Source: Sipunculus nudus
Lineage: Eukaryota > Annelida > Sipuncula > Golfingiida > Sipunculidae
Length of the DNA stretch: 64,000 bases
Direction of reading: 5' to 3'
Assembly: GCA_026874595.1 (NCBI GenBank)
Contig: CM049310.1
Location: 83,491,056-83,555,055, forward strand
Positions within the stretch are counted from its first letter, which is position 1; each line of letters opens with the position of its first letter. A program made the position numbers and the translations under genes. The notes beneath the pieces were generated by a model, which saw nothing but the letters and a program-made list of their open reading frames with translations, was not told where the DNA came from and did no database searches. This document shows, one piece after another, positions 49,301 through 60,307 of the stretch.

Positions 49301-52300
49301 CAGAAGTCACATGTTATATACAAACAGAATGACCATCAAAGCTCTGATTAATTCATGTTTATATTGCACATCTCTGCTTTGCTATGCATGCAAGAGAAGT
49401 CTTGAAACAGAACTACCTGTCAATCAAATACTTAGCACAGTATTTGCCAGTATAACACAATAGGAACCTGTCAAATAATTAATTAGCAGTGGTTGTTGAG
49501 TTTGTCTGTTAAACTTTCTCCAGGGTGAGGGGATGGCCATAGTAGTAACTCATTCTTTTACAACGCTTTTTTCATCAAACTGTCAGATATAATAATTCAT
49601 CAAACAGTGTTGAGGCCAGGTACTTTTATCTGTCCTTTATTAGACAATTTAAGTACTGTAACATGTACCTGACCCAAGCTTTGTCCTTTGGCTAAGTATT
49701 AGCCAAGCTGTAGTGTCACCAGAACATTTTTTTTACAATTTACATTTAAACGATGCATCTGTGTTGGACCCTGCTTATTGTTATACAAATTCACTTCATA
49801 CAGAAGGATTAAGTGTATACAGCTTCACCTTCCTGTTTTCTCATTTATCATTTTCAAGTCAGAGGGTATAGTTATAATTTGAATCTTTTTTACTTCCACT
49901 TCTTCAGGGAATCTGACATTACCAAAGAGAGAATACAGAAGATCCTGGCGACGGGAGCTAATGTCATCTTGACCACTGGTGGTATCGATGATCTGTGCCT
50001 CAAGTACTTTGTGGAGGCTGGAGCCATGGCTGTCAGGAGATGCAAGAAGCAAGATGTCAAGAGGATAGCAAAAGCCACAGGAGGTGAGGGGAAGGTTTCA
50101 TCATGTTTACCACTCAAATATCCTTCACTTAAGAAGAGGAAAACTCATTTCAGATATTAAATACTCAGTGATATGCATACATAGCTCATAAGTCTTAAAT
50201 ATAGCTGAATTCACACTGCCAGAGTCTAGGCCACTCGAGTCCAAGTCAGAGTCCTTGAGATCCTATGCAAAGTCCACCTTCTCCAAGTGCGAGTCATTTG
50301 GAACACTAGTCAGAGTCAAATAAAAATCTGTTTATTAAAAGAAATTAAAAACAGAAATTTGTAATAATCATTTGTATTTCTTTTTTATGCCCCCGCCACA
50401 AAGTGGCCGGGGCATATAGTTTTACCCATGTCCGTCATTCCGAAATCAAACAGTTGTACAGATTTTTTTTTGCAATGCCTGCAGATATTGGCCTGATTTT
50501 TGGTGTGTGGGCAGCTAATGACCAGTTACAGATCGAGTTCGCGTTTCGTCCCGGTTGACCTACTTTTGACCGTTTTACGGCTCCTAAACTTAGAAAATTT
50601 CATGAAAAATAGGAATTTTCATGACAAATACACATGTACGGACTTTTTTTCGCAATGCCTGCAGATATTGGCCTGATTTTTGGTGTGTGGGCAGATATTG
50701 ACCAGTTACAGATTGAGTTCACGTTTCGTCCCGGTTGACCTACTTTTGACCGTTTTACGGCTCCTAAACTTAGAAAATTTCATGAAAAATAGAAATTTTA
50801 TTGACAAATACACATGTACGGACTTATTTTCGCAATGCCTGCAGATATTGGCCTGATTTTAGGTGTGTGGGCAGATAATGACCAATTACAGATCGAGTTC
50901 GCGTTTCGTCCCGGTTGACCTCCTTTTGACCGTTTTACGGCTCCTAAACTTAGAAAATTTCATGAAAAATAGAAATTTTATTGACAAATACACATGAACA
51001 GACTTTTTTTCGCAGTGCCTGCAGATATTGGCCTGATTTTTAGTGTGTGGGCAGATAATGACAAGTTACAGATCGAGTTTGCGTTTCGTCCCGGTTGACC
51101 TAATTTTGACTGTTTTACGGCTCCTAAACTTAGAAAAATTCATGAAAAATAGAAATTTTATTGACAAATACACATGTACGGACTTATTTTCGCAATGCCT
51201 GCAGATATTGGCCTGATTTTAGGTGTGTGGGCAGATAATGACCAATTACAGATCGAGTTCGCGTTTCGTCCCGGTTGACCTCCTTTTGACCGTTTTACGG
51301 CTCCTAAACTTAGAAAATTTCATGAAAAATAGACATTTTATTGACAAATACACATGTACGGACTTATTTTCGCAATGCCTGCAGATATTGGCCTGATTTT
51401 AGGTGTGTGGGCAGATAATGACCAATTACAGATCGAGTTCGCGTTTCGTCCCGGTTGACCTCCTTTTGACCGTTTTACGGCTCCTAAACTTAGAAAATTT
51501 CATGAAAAATAGAAATTTTATTGACAAATACACATGAACAGACTTTTTTTCGCAGTGCCTGCAGATATTGGCCTGATTTTTAGTGTGTGGGCAGATAATG
51601 ACAAGTTACAGATCGAGTTTGCGTTTCGTCCCGGTTGACCTAATTTTGACTGTTTTACGGCTCCTAAACTTAGAAAAATTCATGAAAAATAGAAATTTTC
51701 ATGACAAATACACATGTACAGCCGTTTTTAGCCCTCAGCTCATAGGCTGATGGGCTATTGTTGTCACCCAAGCTGTCCGTCTGTCCATCTGTCTGTCCGG
51801 TGTCTGTCCGTCCGTCCGTCCGTTCCGCACCTGTTTACTTTTACCTTGTGAGCGGGATATCCTAGAAGGATTCACCGTTGGAATTTTATTTCATCAGTGA
51901 AGATGTATATTGATAAAATCTCGGTCAATTTCGAAGATGGGTGACCTTGACCCATTTTTCTACATTTTAGAGCTGATTATAGAAAAACACTCCGAAGTTT
52001 ATATCTCAGGAACCATTGTGTGGAATTTCACAAAACTTTCTATGATCATTGGGACTGATGGTCTGTATATGCTGCACAATTTTGGTGGCGCCACCTGCAA
52101 TTTCTGATTTTTTAATGAAATTTTATCGGATTTTTTCAATTTTGGCCTTTTGTGCAGGATATCTCTAAAGGTATTCAACAAAGGAACTTCATTTCTTCAG
52201 TGCTATTGCATTATATTTACAAAATCTTGGTCAGGTTCAAAGATGGGTGATCTTGACCTACTTTTCAATATCACAGAGCTTAGTATAGAAAAAAACTTAG

Positions 52301-55300
52301 GAGCTTATTTCTCAGGAAGCATTTGGTGGATTGTTATGAAACATGGTATATACCTCTCCAATTTAAATTTATAAATGATTATCAACTTTTGCTAATATTC
52401 TAGTTTCGCAATACAATGCTTACAGATACTGGCCTAATGTTTGGTCTGTGGGCGCATAATGACCACTTACAGATCGAGTTCGCGTTTCGTCCCAGTTAAC
52501 CTATTTTTCACCATATGACAGATCCTGAACATAGAAAATTTCATGAAAGACAGAAATTTTCATGAAAAATGCACATATATGGACTTTTTTTCACAATGCC
52601 TGCAGATACTGGCCTGATTTTTGGTGTGTTGCTTGATAATGACCCTTTACAGATCGAGTTTGCATTTTGCCCTTGTTGACCTACATTTGACCATACAACA
52701 CTTCCTGAACTTAAAAAATTTTACAAAATTTAACAAATGTTTCTAATTTGCCCCAGGCGGGGGCATTCGTGTGGTTCCGACACATCTAGTTGTGTTTATA
52801 GTTTATTGATACACATGCTTCTTTCTTGAATGTTTGTTAATTTTTGTAATATTATGCAAGTAGTTAACCCATATATAAAAGTGTTTACATTACATGCAAA
52901 TGGTTTTATTCTACTGGACGCGTGACTGACTCAGTCTGACTTCTCAAGTCCTTACCTCTGAGTACAAGTCTGAGTCCGATAAAAATTTGACTCAGGGTCA
53001 ACTCAAAACTCTATTCCATGTCCACACTCAAGTGCTTCATCACTGTCTTCATACATTGTTTTTTGGGAGAGTTTGAATTTACTTAGAAATGAGAATTATA
53101 TATATATTAATTAATTACACTAAGAATTGTCATTAAATTGACAGAAACCTCTATAATTACCTGTTGAAAGGTAAGTAGAATGATTTGGATGCTTCAAGCT
53201 ACATTGTACCATATAACCAGTCGTACAATAATGATTGGCTTGATCTAAAAAAAATGTGTGTTTTAGTTTTTTTGTAGTGTCCCTTTTTTGTAAATGTGAC
53301 ATAAAATAACGTTTATGCAAGTCATACTCATGCTGTGCAGTTATTGTAAAAATCTGGCTTTCTAAGGATAATATTTGTAGTACAGATAATTCTGACAATC
53401 CAATTGTGGACAGGATGTCTAGATTTATCAGATATATCTGCTAAGGCTGTAACAGTTCTCAGAATAACTGGTGCAATGAAAGCCAGTCATCAATCAGTAG
53501 TCTGATTGGGCTTGCCATAATAGACATTTTCATATCTTTCTGATCTGAAGCATGTACCTAAGAACATATAAACCATTTAATTATGGGGTGTAGAAAACAC
53601 TGAAATTTAAAAAAGAAATTACATGGTTTCCTATTTTATATGTATTCATAGTAATGGAAAGAATTTAAATATTTTGTTGGCTGTGCAAATGTAAACATAC
53701 ATTACAATGCACATCATTGCATCATCTTGGAAGAAAACTTAAGTGGATACATGTTTCTGATGGTTGTTACGATAAATTAAATAAAAAACCTAGCAGCTTA
53801 CTGTCCTAATATCAGCAGCACAAATGATGTTAGACTCACAAGTGTTTGTCTCACTTGTTTCAGCTTCTTTTGTGGTGACGTTGGCAAACTTGGAAGGTGA
53901 GGAATCCTTTGATGCTGCTTTCCTTGGGCAGGCAGATGAAGTCGTCCAGGAACGTATCTGTGATGATGAACTGATCCTGATTAAGGGGTAAGGCTTAAAA
54001 TGACACTCAATGACAATCATCCTATATGTCCAACATTCATAAAATGTGACTTTGGTTTGTGTATTGATTTGCAGCAAACGAATGTACAGACCAAACCTAA
54101 ACCTGGTTGCTATATTCTCTATTAATGATTCATGTTAGACTTAGGATTTCAAGTCTTTGATGGAAACAGATGAGTAAAAATAATTTGCTTCTGTACCATT
54201 ACTACAAAGAGTTATATTTTTGGAGACTTTATATAAATTACTATTAGAGTGCACCAGGCCTGGTAAATTGTGTTCTTGATAGCTCGTGTTAAATAAATTA
54301 AACTTAATATACATTTTTTGTCGTGTTTAAAATATATTTTCCTTGTTATTTTGATGTACTCTTCATCAACAGTCTCAGCAGCTACCAGTTTCTAAGTTAT
54401 TGACACTTTGTCATATAATCATTTCTAGACCTTGTTCTAAGGCCAAGCTTGCCAGTCAGTACTCTCACTATTGACACTGCTGCTGTATTTCTTTTAGACC
54501 TAAAGCCAGGTCAGCAGCCTCTATTATTCTGCGTGGTGCCAACGATTTCATGGTGGACGAGATGGAGCGGAGTATACACGATTCTCTGTGTGTGGTCAAA
54601 CGGGTCCTGGAGTCTAAAACTGTCGTTCCTGGTGGAGGAGCAGTAGAAGCAGCTCTCTCGATCTACCTGGAAAACTTTGCAACGTCACTGGTATGTGCTG
54701 CCCTCTGTTGTTACCATGTGGAAATATTTTAGCAGACAGTCTTGTTATATTTTGTACTTTAAGAAAGAAGAGACAATGCTGGACTCTGATTTTTAATTTA
54801 AAATCTCTAGAAATATTGGCTATTCATGACCCTTATGACTTAAGATGCACTTTAAACTTTTCCCCTCAAATGTGATACGCGATTGTTTCAACTAATTTCA
54901 TAGAGGAATTTTTAAACAGGTGACCTCTAAATTGATCTTCATAATTTAGAAGATGACAAACTATGATTCAAAAGAAGGGGGCTTTAAAGGGGGTATGCCC
55001 ATTGTCTGGGATACCTATGGCATATCTGATATAATATGGTTTATGTTTGTGTACACACACATAGTATAATAAATATATATTGATAACAATAGTAAACAAT
55101 CAGGTGTAGATTAAAAACTGATTATTCTGATGTTATTTAGATAGTAACATCTGGACTGATGTGCTGATCTTTTTCTTTCAGAGTTCAAGAGAGCAGCTTG
55201 CTATAGCTGAGTATGCCAGGTCCATGTTGGTAATTCCTAAACAACTTGCTGTGAATGCGGCTCAGGATTCTACTGACCTGGTGGCCAAGCTTCGAGCATA

Positions 55301-55981
55301 CCATAATACTTCACAAACAAAGAGTGACCGCAAGGATCTCAAATGGTACGGAAAACCAGTCTCTGTTAATTTTACTGTGTGTTCATAGTTCAGCACACTG
55401 TCTTATGATGAATTTTGGGTGGTGCTAATGTTTTGATATATTTTCCTAATTGAAGAGCAAAAATGAATGTTTAAGCTAAGAAAAATTGCCTCTGAGTTTC
55501 TGGAAGTTATATGAAGTGCATTATTAGGTATATATTAACAGTATTCATTATGATTAATAAACTTCTTCAAATTGCTCTTTAAGATGAGCATTGCAGATAA
55601 ATGTTCTCATCTTCAGAGTTAATTAGGCAGATTAATGACTATATCCAAACATCTGGTGACAGCTACTGAGTAGTTTGCTCTTAGTACCTGTCAGCGGATT
55701 TACAGATATTTCCAAAAATGTATTTAAGATGGTGAGCCCCTGTTGATTAAATTAATGTTTGTCTGTATTTCAGGGTTGGCCTTGACCTGTATGAGGGTAT
55801 CGTAAGAGATAACAAGAAAGCTGGGGTGTTTGAACCAGCGATATCTAAAATAAAGAGTCTCAAGTTTGCTACAGAAGCTGCCATCACCATCCTCCGTATC
55901 GATGACATGATAAAGCTCCATCCAGAACCGAAGGAAGGAGGGCCGTCATACCAAGATGCCATGAGGGCCGGCATGCTGTAG
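43233..55981 (+). CDS. CCT1: T-complex protein 1 subunit alpha (CCT1), complete, 12 exons
   Basis: CCT1 is one of eight subunits of the cytosolic TRiC/CCT chaperonin, an ATP-driven double ring that folds actin, tubulin and other proteins. Twelve exons join in phase to 1668 bases, 555 codons plus stop, close to the usual length of about 556. Visible landmarks: [25 protein letters not shown], the nucleotide-binding GDGTTS (89-94), [13 protein letters not shown], the apical-domain blocks [20 protein letters not shown] and [26 protein letters not shown], and [19 protein letters not shown] with GGGAVE at 413-418. The subunit-specific text fits alpha rather than other CCT subunits. The start is ATG at 43233 ([11 protein letters not shown]). 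It is transcribed away from the crotonase gene. Intron 8 holds a 2.4-kb repeat element. Confidence 0.97.
43832..44314 (-). repeat. About 480-bp repeat, right copy of an inverted pair
   Basis: Inverse of 37289-37761. It lies in CCT1 intron 1, so the pair brackets the MULE, the crotonase first exon, the shared promoter and CCT1 exon 1. Confidence 0.8.
44315..45952. other. CCT1 intron 1 remainder
   Basis: Contains a perfect 11-bp-stem hairpin (44364-44396). Overlapping open frames on both strands around 45334-45903 have no family signature or convincing splice context. Nothing else recognised. Confidence 0.45.
44364..44396. repeat. Perfect hairpin, 11-bp stem and 11-base loop
   Basis: CGACGCAACAG (44364-44374) pairs with CTGTTGCGTCG (44386-44396). 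GC-rich island in AT-rich intron, 50 bases beyond the inverted-repeat copy. Confidence 0.6.
45953..46038 (+). CDS. CCT1: CCT1 exon 2
   Basis: Acceptor TTTGTTGCAG, donor GTGAGT. Encodes [20 protein letters not shown] and DKMLVDDVG. Confidence 0.96.
46579..46707 (+). CDS. CCT1: CCT1 exon 3 (nucleotide-binding motif)
   Basis: 43 whole codons, [20 protein letters not shown] to GDGTTSV. GDGTTS is the conserved chaperonin ATP-site motif. Donor GTGAGT. Confidence 0.97.
47183..47280 (+). CDS. CCT1: CCT1 exon 4
   Basis: Acceptor GGTTGTCAG, donor [26 protein letters not shown] to FRLAC, with a split Lys codon. Confidence 0.96.
47804..47914 (+). CDS. CCT1: CCT1 exon 5
   Basis: Acceptor [30 protein letters not shown] to [12 protein letters not shown], leaving TC before a weak donor GTATCC. 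Phase with exon 6 gives SKIIG-SQM-DFFA, the right spacing for the family. Confidence 0.9.
48508..48689 (+). CDS. CCT1: CCT1 exon 6
   Basis: Acceptor at GATGTGCCAG rather than the ACAG four bases further, because only the former keeps [10 protein letters not shown] in frame with exon 5. Ends CTVASQ plus one base before GTGAGG. Confidence 0.92.
49172..49298 (+). CDS. CCT1: CCT1 exon 7 (apical domain)
   Basis: [20 protein letters not shown] and on to [11 protein letters not shown]; donor GTCAGA, Arg codon split. Confidence 0.95.
49908..50083 (+). CDS. CCT1: CCT1 exon 8 (apical domain)
   Basis: [20 protein letters not shown] to KRIAKATG; acceptor CTTCTTCAG, donor GTGAGG. Confidence 0.97.
50461..51720. 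repeat. Exact 180-bp tandem array, seven units with higher-order pattern
   Basis: GCAATGCCTGCAGATATTGG recurs at 50472, 50652, 50832, 51012, 51192, 51372 and 51552 with no length change. Two variants are clear. Variant A has CCAATTACAG and CCTCCTTTTGACC (units 3, 5, 6). Variant B has GCAGTGCCTG, ACAAGTTACAG and TAATTTTGACTG (units 4, 7). A and B units recur at 540 bases (three units). Two degenerate units follow at about 52410 and 52590. Confidence 0.93.
51726..52400. repeat. Repeat inserted in the array (GATGGGCTATTGTTGTCACCC head)
   Basis: Starts AGCCCTCAGCTCATAGGCTGA, then GTCACCCAAGCTGTCCGTCTG and a TGTCCGTCCGTCCG microsatellite. Two related segments follow (GATGGGTGACCTTGACCC near 51937 and GATGGGTGATCTTGACCT near 52242, about 305 bases apart), with a GGTGGCGCCACC core at 52084. 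Displaces the last two 180-bp units from the others. Confidence 0.6.
53864..53987 (+). CDS. CCT1: CCT1 exon 9
   Basis: Acceptor [30 protein letters not shown] to [11 protein letters not shown], then GG split before GTAAGG. Confidence 0.96.
54498..54690 (+). CDS. CCT1: CCT1 exon 10 (GGGAVE motif)
   Basis: [20 protein letters not shown] to [20 protein letters not shown]; acceptor TTCTTTTAG, donor GTATGT, phase 0 out. Confidence 0.97.
55182..55345 (+). CDS. CCT1: CCT1 exon 11
   Basis: [20 protein letters not shown] to SDRKDLK, then TG split (Trp) before GTACGG. Confidence 0.97.
55774..55981 (+). CDS. CCT1: CCT1 exon 12 and stop
   Basis: [20 protein letters not shown] to [11 protein letters not shown], stop TAG at 55979-55981. 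Confidence 0.97.
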
Positions 55982-56571
55982 CCAAACCCTTAAACTGTAG
56001 TGATACATAAATAATAAGCACCGTCGTAAAGCTTTCCACCGACAAGATGGGAAGACCGTGAGATGACTGATCAATAATTACTGCTTGCTTTCATGTTGTC
56101 ATCTACTGAAAAACTACAAATTTGACTAGTGACAGAAAAAGAAGAAAAAGTCATCACACCCATCTAATTCCTTTACACCAGACTTTTTTATATTAAGTGG
56201 TATATATATTTATGTATACTCGTATGGCTTCCTGTGAACAAATTTTTTTTTCTCTTGTGTATGTGCCTATAAAAAAAAATATATCCAGTTTGATATAAGA
56301 GTCTTCTCTTGATTTGATATATGTAGGAGTGTATGTGACCATCTGACTGAAGTTGCCTTAACATTGCTCCAAATTTTATTGACTAGTATTTACTGCTAAA
56401 TAGCTGAAAAATGGGGGTCCAGGCCGCAAAAATTGGTCTGAAACCCTTCATAAAAGGTTGCAACAGCTGAAAAGGTGGGGTCTGCACTCCCCCCTTCCCG
56501 GATCCACTTCTGTAATGGTCAGATAGGATGGGGATGAGTACTCGGTGTCTATACACTGTATAGAGCTCCAA

Positions 56572-56577
56572 AATAAA
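56572..56577 (+). promoter_or_regulatory. Candidate polyadenylation signal AATAAA for CCT1
   Basis: First canonical AATAAA found after the CCT1 stop, 591 bases downstream. An upstream variant signal cannot be excluded. Confidence 0.35.
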
Positions 56578-56684
56578 GCTAAAAAATAAATGTTAATGAA
56601 GGGTTTACTTAGAAAAATGGTGCTGCAAGCTTTCCATTGATGCAGCAGGTTGGCTTCTCTAATATAAATATCTAAACCATTAAA

Positions 56685-57345
56685 GGTAGCATCCTGGGGA
56701 AAAAACCCTAAATTTAAAATCAATCCCAAAAAGTTGGTTTCAAATATTAGAATCCACAAAGGATCTATTATTTTAAAACCTGGAACAGAATACTGTTTAA
56801 TGGTATACATACTTATGAAATTCATATTAACTTTTATGTATATTTATGAAATTCATTTTACTTTTCATTTGATATTTAATAAATTTTGAATTATTTTAAA
56901 TGGAAGGAACTTTAAGCAGGCAATTACAGCAAACCATTTTTAATGGGCTCATATAACACTATCTCAAAACTGTTTCTACTTATTCTTTTTTTTTACTTGT
57001 ATTAAGTATCTGTCTTACTTAAAAAAGAATATTTAGATTTTGATTTAAAAAAATTAAATTTAATTTTTAATAAAGGTTTATACCATATCAGGCCAGTTAG
57101 TTTTTAAGGTTTTCTGGCATTTTGGAATGTTTGTATGAATGGTCAAATTTTAGTAATAATTGTTTTTTTTTGTTAAATATTACAAAATCGTGAAAATGAA
57201 TGAAAGTTAAAAAAAATATGTATACCATCAGAAAGCTAGTCACTGTACCAGGTTTAAAAAAATGTATAGTTTACAAAGTCCATTATGAATTTAAACCTCT
57301 TTTGAACTAATTTTAGATATAGGGGTTTTAGACAATAATGATACC
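56685..57345. mobile_element. TTAA-type MITE (copy 3)
   Basis: Left end GGTAGCATCCTGGGG is preceded by TTAA plus one A (56680-56684). The right end, reverse-complemented, reads GGTATCATTATTGTC and is followed by ATAA. Arms share TTTAAAACCTGG/TTTAAACCTGGTACAG and GGTATACATA. Same family as 1804-3155 and 12844-13429. Confidence 0.75.
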
Positions 57346-57399
57346 ATAATTTGCATATTTTGCTTTCCCGTAAGATATCAGCTTGAACAGTCAAATGTA

Positions 57400-60225
57400 G
57401 TTTATATTCTCACAGATTTGAAATCATATTCTATAGGTTAAAGGGCATTGAAATAGAATTGCATATTCATATACTTTCGATGAAAATAGTAATAAATAAA
57501 TACATACCAGAAGATGCAGATCTAAACTGCAAGCAGACGACAAAATTATGCCCATTCCCGCTGCGCATATGTATAAATGCCTGACCAAAACGAGGCAGTC
57601 TGTCCAAATAAGCTGTTGCTGAATGTGCATAATTGGATGTTCTTCGGGTTCGGTTCTGACTTTGCACCTGTTATATGTTACCAACGGGTGTTTTATGTGT
57701 ATAATTTGTTGTGAGATGAAAATGTATTGATACACCGTGATTTAACAGTAATGTAAGCATTAATGTTTACAACCGAAAGAAGTGTGAAACTTCCCGCCTG
57801 TTTCCAGCAGACGACAATCAGACGCCACGGCCTAGTGGCTTATTCCCTTATTTCTTTCTCACCTCACGGAACCCTGCATGAGAACGGTAAAGAAACATAT
57901 GGGATACGGTACCAGTCTACGCAGCCTGCATGTATGAAATACCATGAGATATTTATACTTTGTGGATGAAAGTTTTCTGCGGTCCCTGCACTTGTTATCC
58001 CGCCGAAGATACTAGGGTCATCTCTCGGCCACTGATGGAACTAGAACAACTCTCTCCGCTGGCGACCCGGGTTCGATCCCAGGCGTGGCTATGAGTAGGT
58101 TGTAGTTGTCAGTCTACGGCCGGTTGTTTTCTCTGGTTTCCTCCACTCCTACAGACTACCGAACGCCTTCATCTGACCCATGGAGAGTGCCTTGGTTAGT
58201 TATAATAACTATTTGTACAATCACTGTAAAATAAATAGTTTAGCCTATATTAACAAGGAATAGTAAGGGGTTTGCTTCAGTTTCTATTCTGCTTTAAATG
58301 GACCTGTTCATATACCAGGTATATAATGTATACATAAAATAGTGTATTCTCATTAAAGTATTAGGGTTTCTGTCAACATTTCGTTCATAAACCGTTTGCG
58401 TACTCCTGTGCACAAGTGGAAAAATTTCGCCCCGGGTGCGATCATTGACGAAAAACATAAACTTAACGCTCACGCCACCTCGCGGCCGTACCGCGCAACT
58501 TCACAAATTAAGGTTATTTAAGCTTCTTTGGGTATTTCTTCTGTGTTTCTCTCAGATTTCTTCTCCTTATTTTGATATTTTTTTACCCCTGGTATGGTTG
58601 TGGTAACCAGACACACGTGGACTGTGTTTACTCACTCGCGGAACCATCAAAACGTACAGAGACCGTGAGTCGGGATGGGTTTGCTGGAAATCTTGCATGT
58701 GTGTTCAGCCGAAATGAGCAGATGACGTGAGATAATACACTTGTTATTTCAAATATGAACCTTCAGGAATCCCTTTATTATATATTTCATTCGACTAAAA
58801 TATTCAAATTAAACACCTAGGAAGCCTTTTTTTGTAACGTGTAACAGTTTCTGCTCATCGGCTTACCCACGGACCAAATAAGAAAAGTATGCTCACCAGT
58901 GCCAGTGGGTTTCCACTGGAAATTGGAGATTGCTCTTTCATACGTAATTACCACACTGTGCCACTGAAGTGGAAAAAAGGACAAAACTCTCTTACGGCGA
59001 AACATTATTATCTCTTCTGCCACTTTTTTATCCGATTTCATTGATACTTACTCAGAATGTGCCTTGCTATGGTCTTATTAATTTAATAAAGCTTCTGGGA
59101 CATTGACATATTTTAAAGGTCACAGGAATCAAAAGTAGCGATTTTTTTCAGATTTTCAATGCATGTAGATTTTCTTCTTTTTACAAAGAGTAAAGATAAA
59201 TGGATAAAATGTCATTATTAAATCTGAATCCCGACATGTCTGTGGCAAATTAGATAAGTGACTCAGCACTTTTCCATTAGGCTCTGTTTCCAGACACACT
59301 ATTTGGCTTAGAAAGTTGATACTTTTGCAAACGTGTCATTAATGATTTAGGAGTGCAGTGGCAAGTTTGGTATAGCTATATCTTTAATACTTTTTTATTA
59401 ATTTGCAAATTACGAAAATGTGACATCAGCTTTTTCAGGTCATGTGCACATGAGAACTCAAGAAGAAACGACCAAATTTTCTTTCTGTTTAAGATAACAA
59501 TTGTTCCTCCCAAACTGTTGGGATTTAGATAAAAAGTTATATCAGTGAGAATACCCAAGTATAGAATATTGGGTTGTGGGTTGGGGTGGCGGACAGGTGG
59601 AGATCATTGACTGTCGTATGACAGTTACAGGAAGTCTATAGTTTAGTGTGTGTTCGTTTATATATCTAGATATTCATTTATAATGTATTGTGTTTTTTAG
59701 TTTTATTTTACTTGTATAAGGTAGAGAATTTTTTTGTTTTTATACCCGATATGTTAACGGCCTTACCCTATTTTGCCTTATAGAATCTACAGCTTGATAG
59801 CTAGCGCTTTGTGTGTATAAAAAGCTGACAGGTCGGTCCTGCATACTGCGTGGTACAGTAAAGTACAGTAATAGTTGTTATTCTCCATGCTGAAGTATAA
59901 GTTGTGGAAACCTTTTTAGGTTTTGGCATTATAGTCTTCGTGAGTTGGACTCCTCCTTTTCCTAAATCCTTGATCCGCCGCTGTTGACATATGAAATCAG
60001 ATGTCAGATCAATTTGCAATTCAGTGATACTTTGGTTGCTCTTTCTGCACTTTGTATCGTGCACGTTACACTTATTATCATACTGATACAAACAGTGAAG
60101 ATTTAACTGATATAGCTAGGCCTATAATGCAGACTCGTGATCACTCAATATTCTAATCTATACAGTGAGCTAGACACCTCTTGTATTCGTATTATTGTCA
60201 CATGAAAATGTAACATGGGCCATTA
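57400..60225. other. Downstream intergenic region with two unproven minus-strand candidate exons
   Basis: No gene family recognised. Two segments have convincing minus-strand splice signals and open frames. 58897-58963 has acceptor CTTTTTCCACTTCAG and donor GTGAGC. 57508-57667 has acceptor ACATATAACAG and donor GTATGT. They could be exons of an unrecognised gene or chance. A SINE lies at 58010-58255. Confidence 0.3.
58010..58255 (+). mobile_element. tRNA-derived SINE
   Basis: GGGTTCGATCCCAGGCGTGGC (from 58069) is a good RNA polymerase III B box, preceded by a degenerate tRNA-like head. It is followed by GGTTGTTTTCTCTGGTTTCC (from 58123), a conserved-core-like block, then a TAATAACTATTTGTAC-type AT-rich tail. 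The A box is decayed, so the left boundary is approximate. Confidence 0.65.

Positions 60226-60226
<1 letters not shown>

Positions 60227-60304
<78 letters not shown>
60227..60304. repeat. (TA)n microsatellite, about 78 bp
   Basis: Uninterrupted TA repeats. Translated frames here (IYIYIY) are not genes. Confidence 0.97.

Positions 60305-60307
<3 letters not shown>

Larger units (their letters stand above)
50397..52793. mobile_element. Helentron-like non-autonomous element carrying a 180-bp tandem array
   Basis: ATGCCCCCGCC (50397-50407) near the 5' side is inverted as GGCGGGGGCAT (52756-52766) near the 3' side. Just beyond, GTGTGGTTCCGACAC can form a small hairpin followed by ATCTAG and T. 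Short subterminal inverted repeats, a 3' hairpin, a CTRR-like end and internal tandem repeats are features described for Helentron-related elements; this assignment is inference and no Rep/helicase is encoded. Lies wholly in CCT1 intron 8. The tandem array is interrupted by another repeat at about 51726-52400. Confidence 0.6.
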
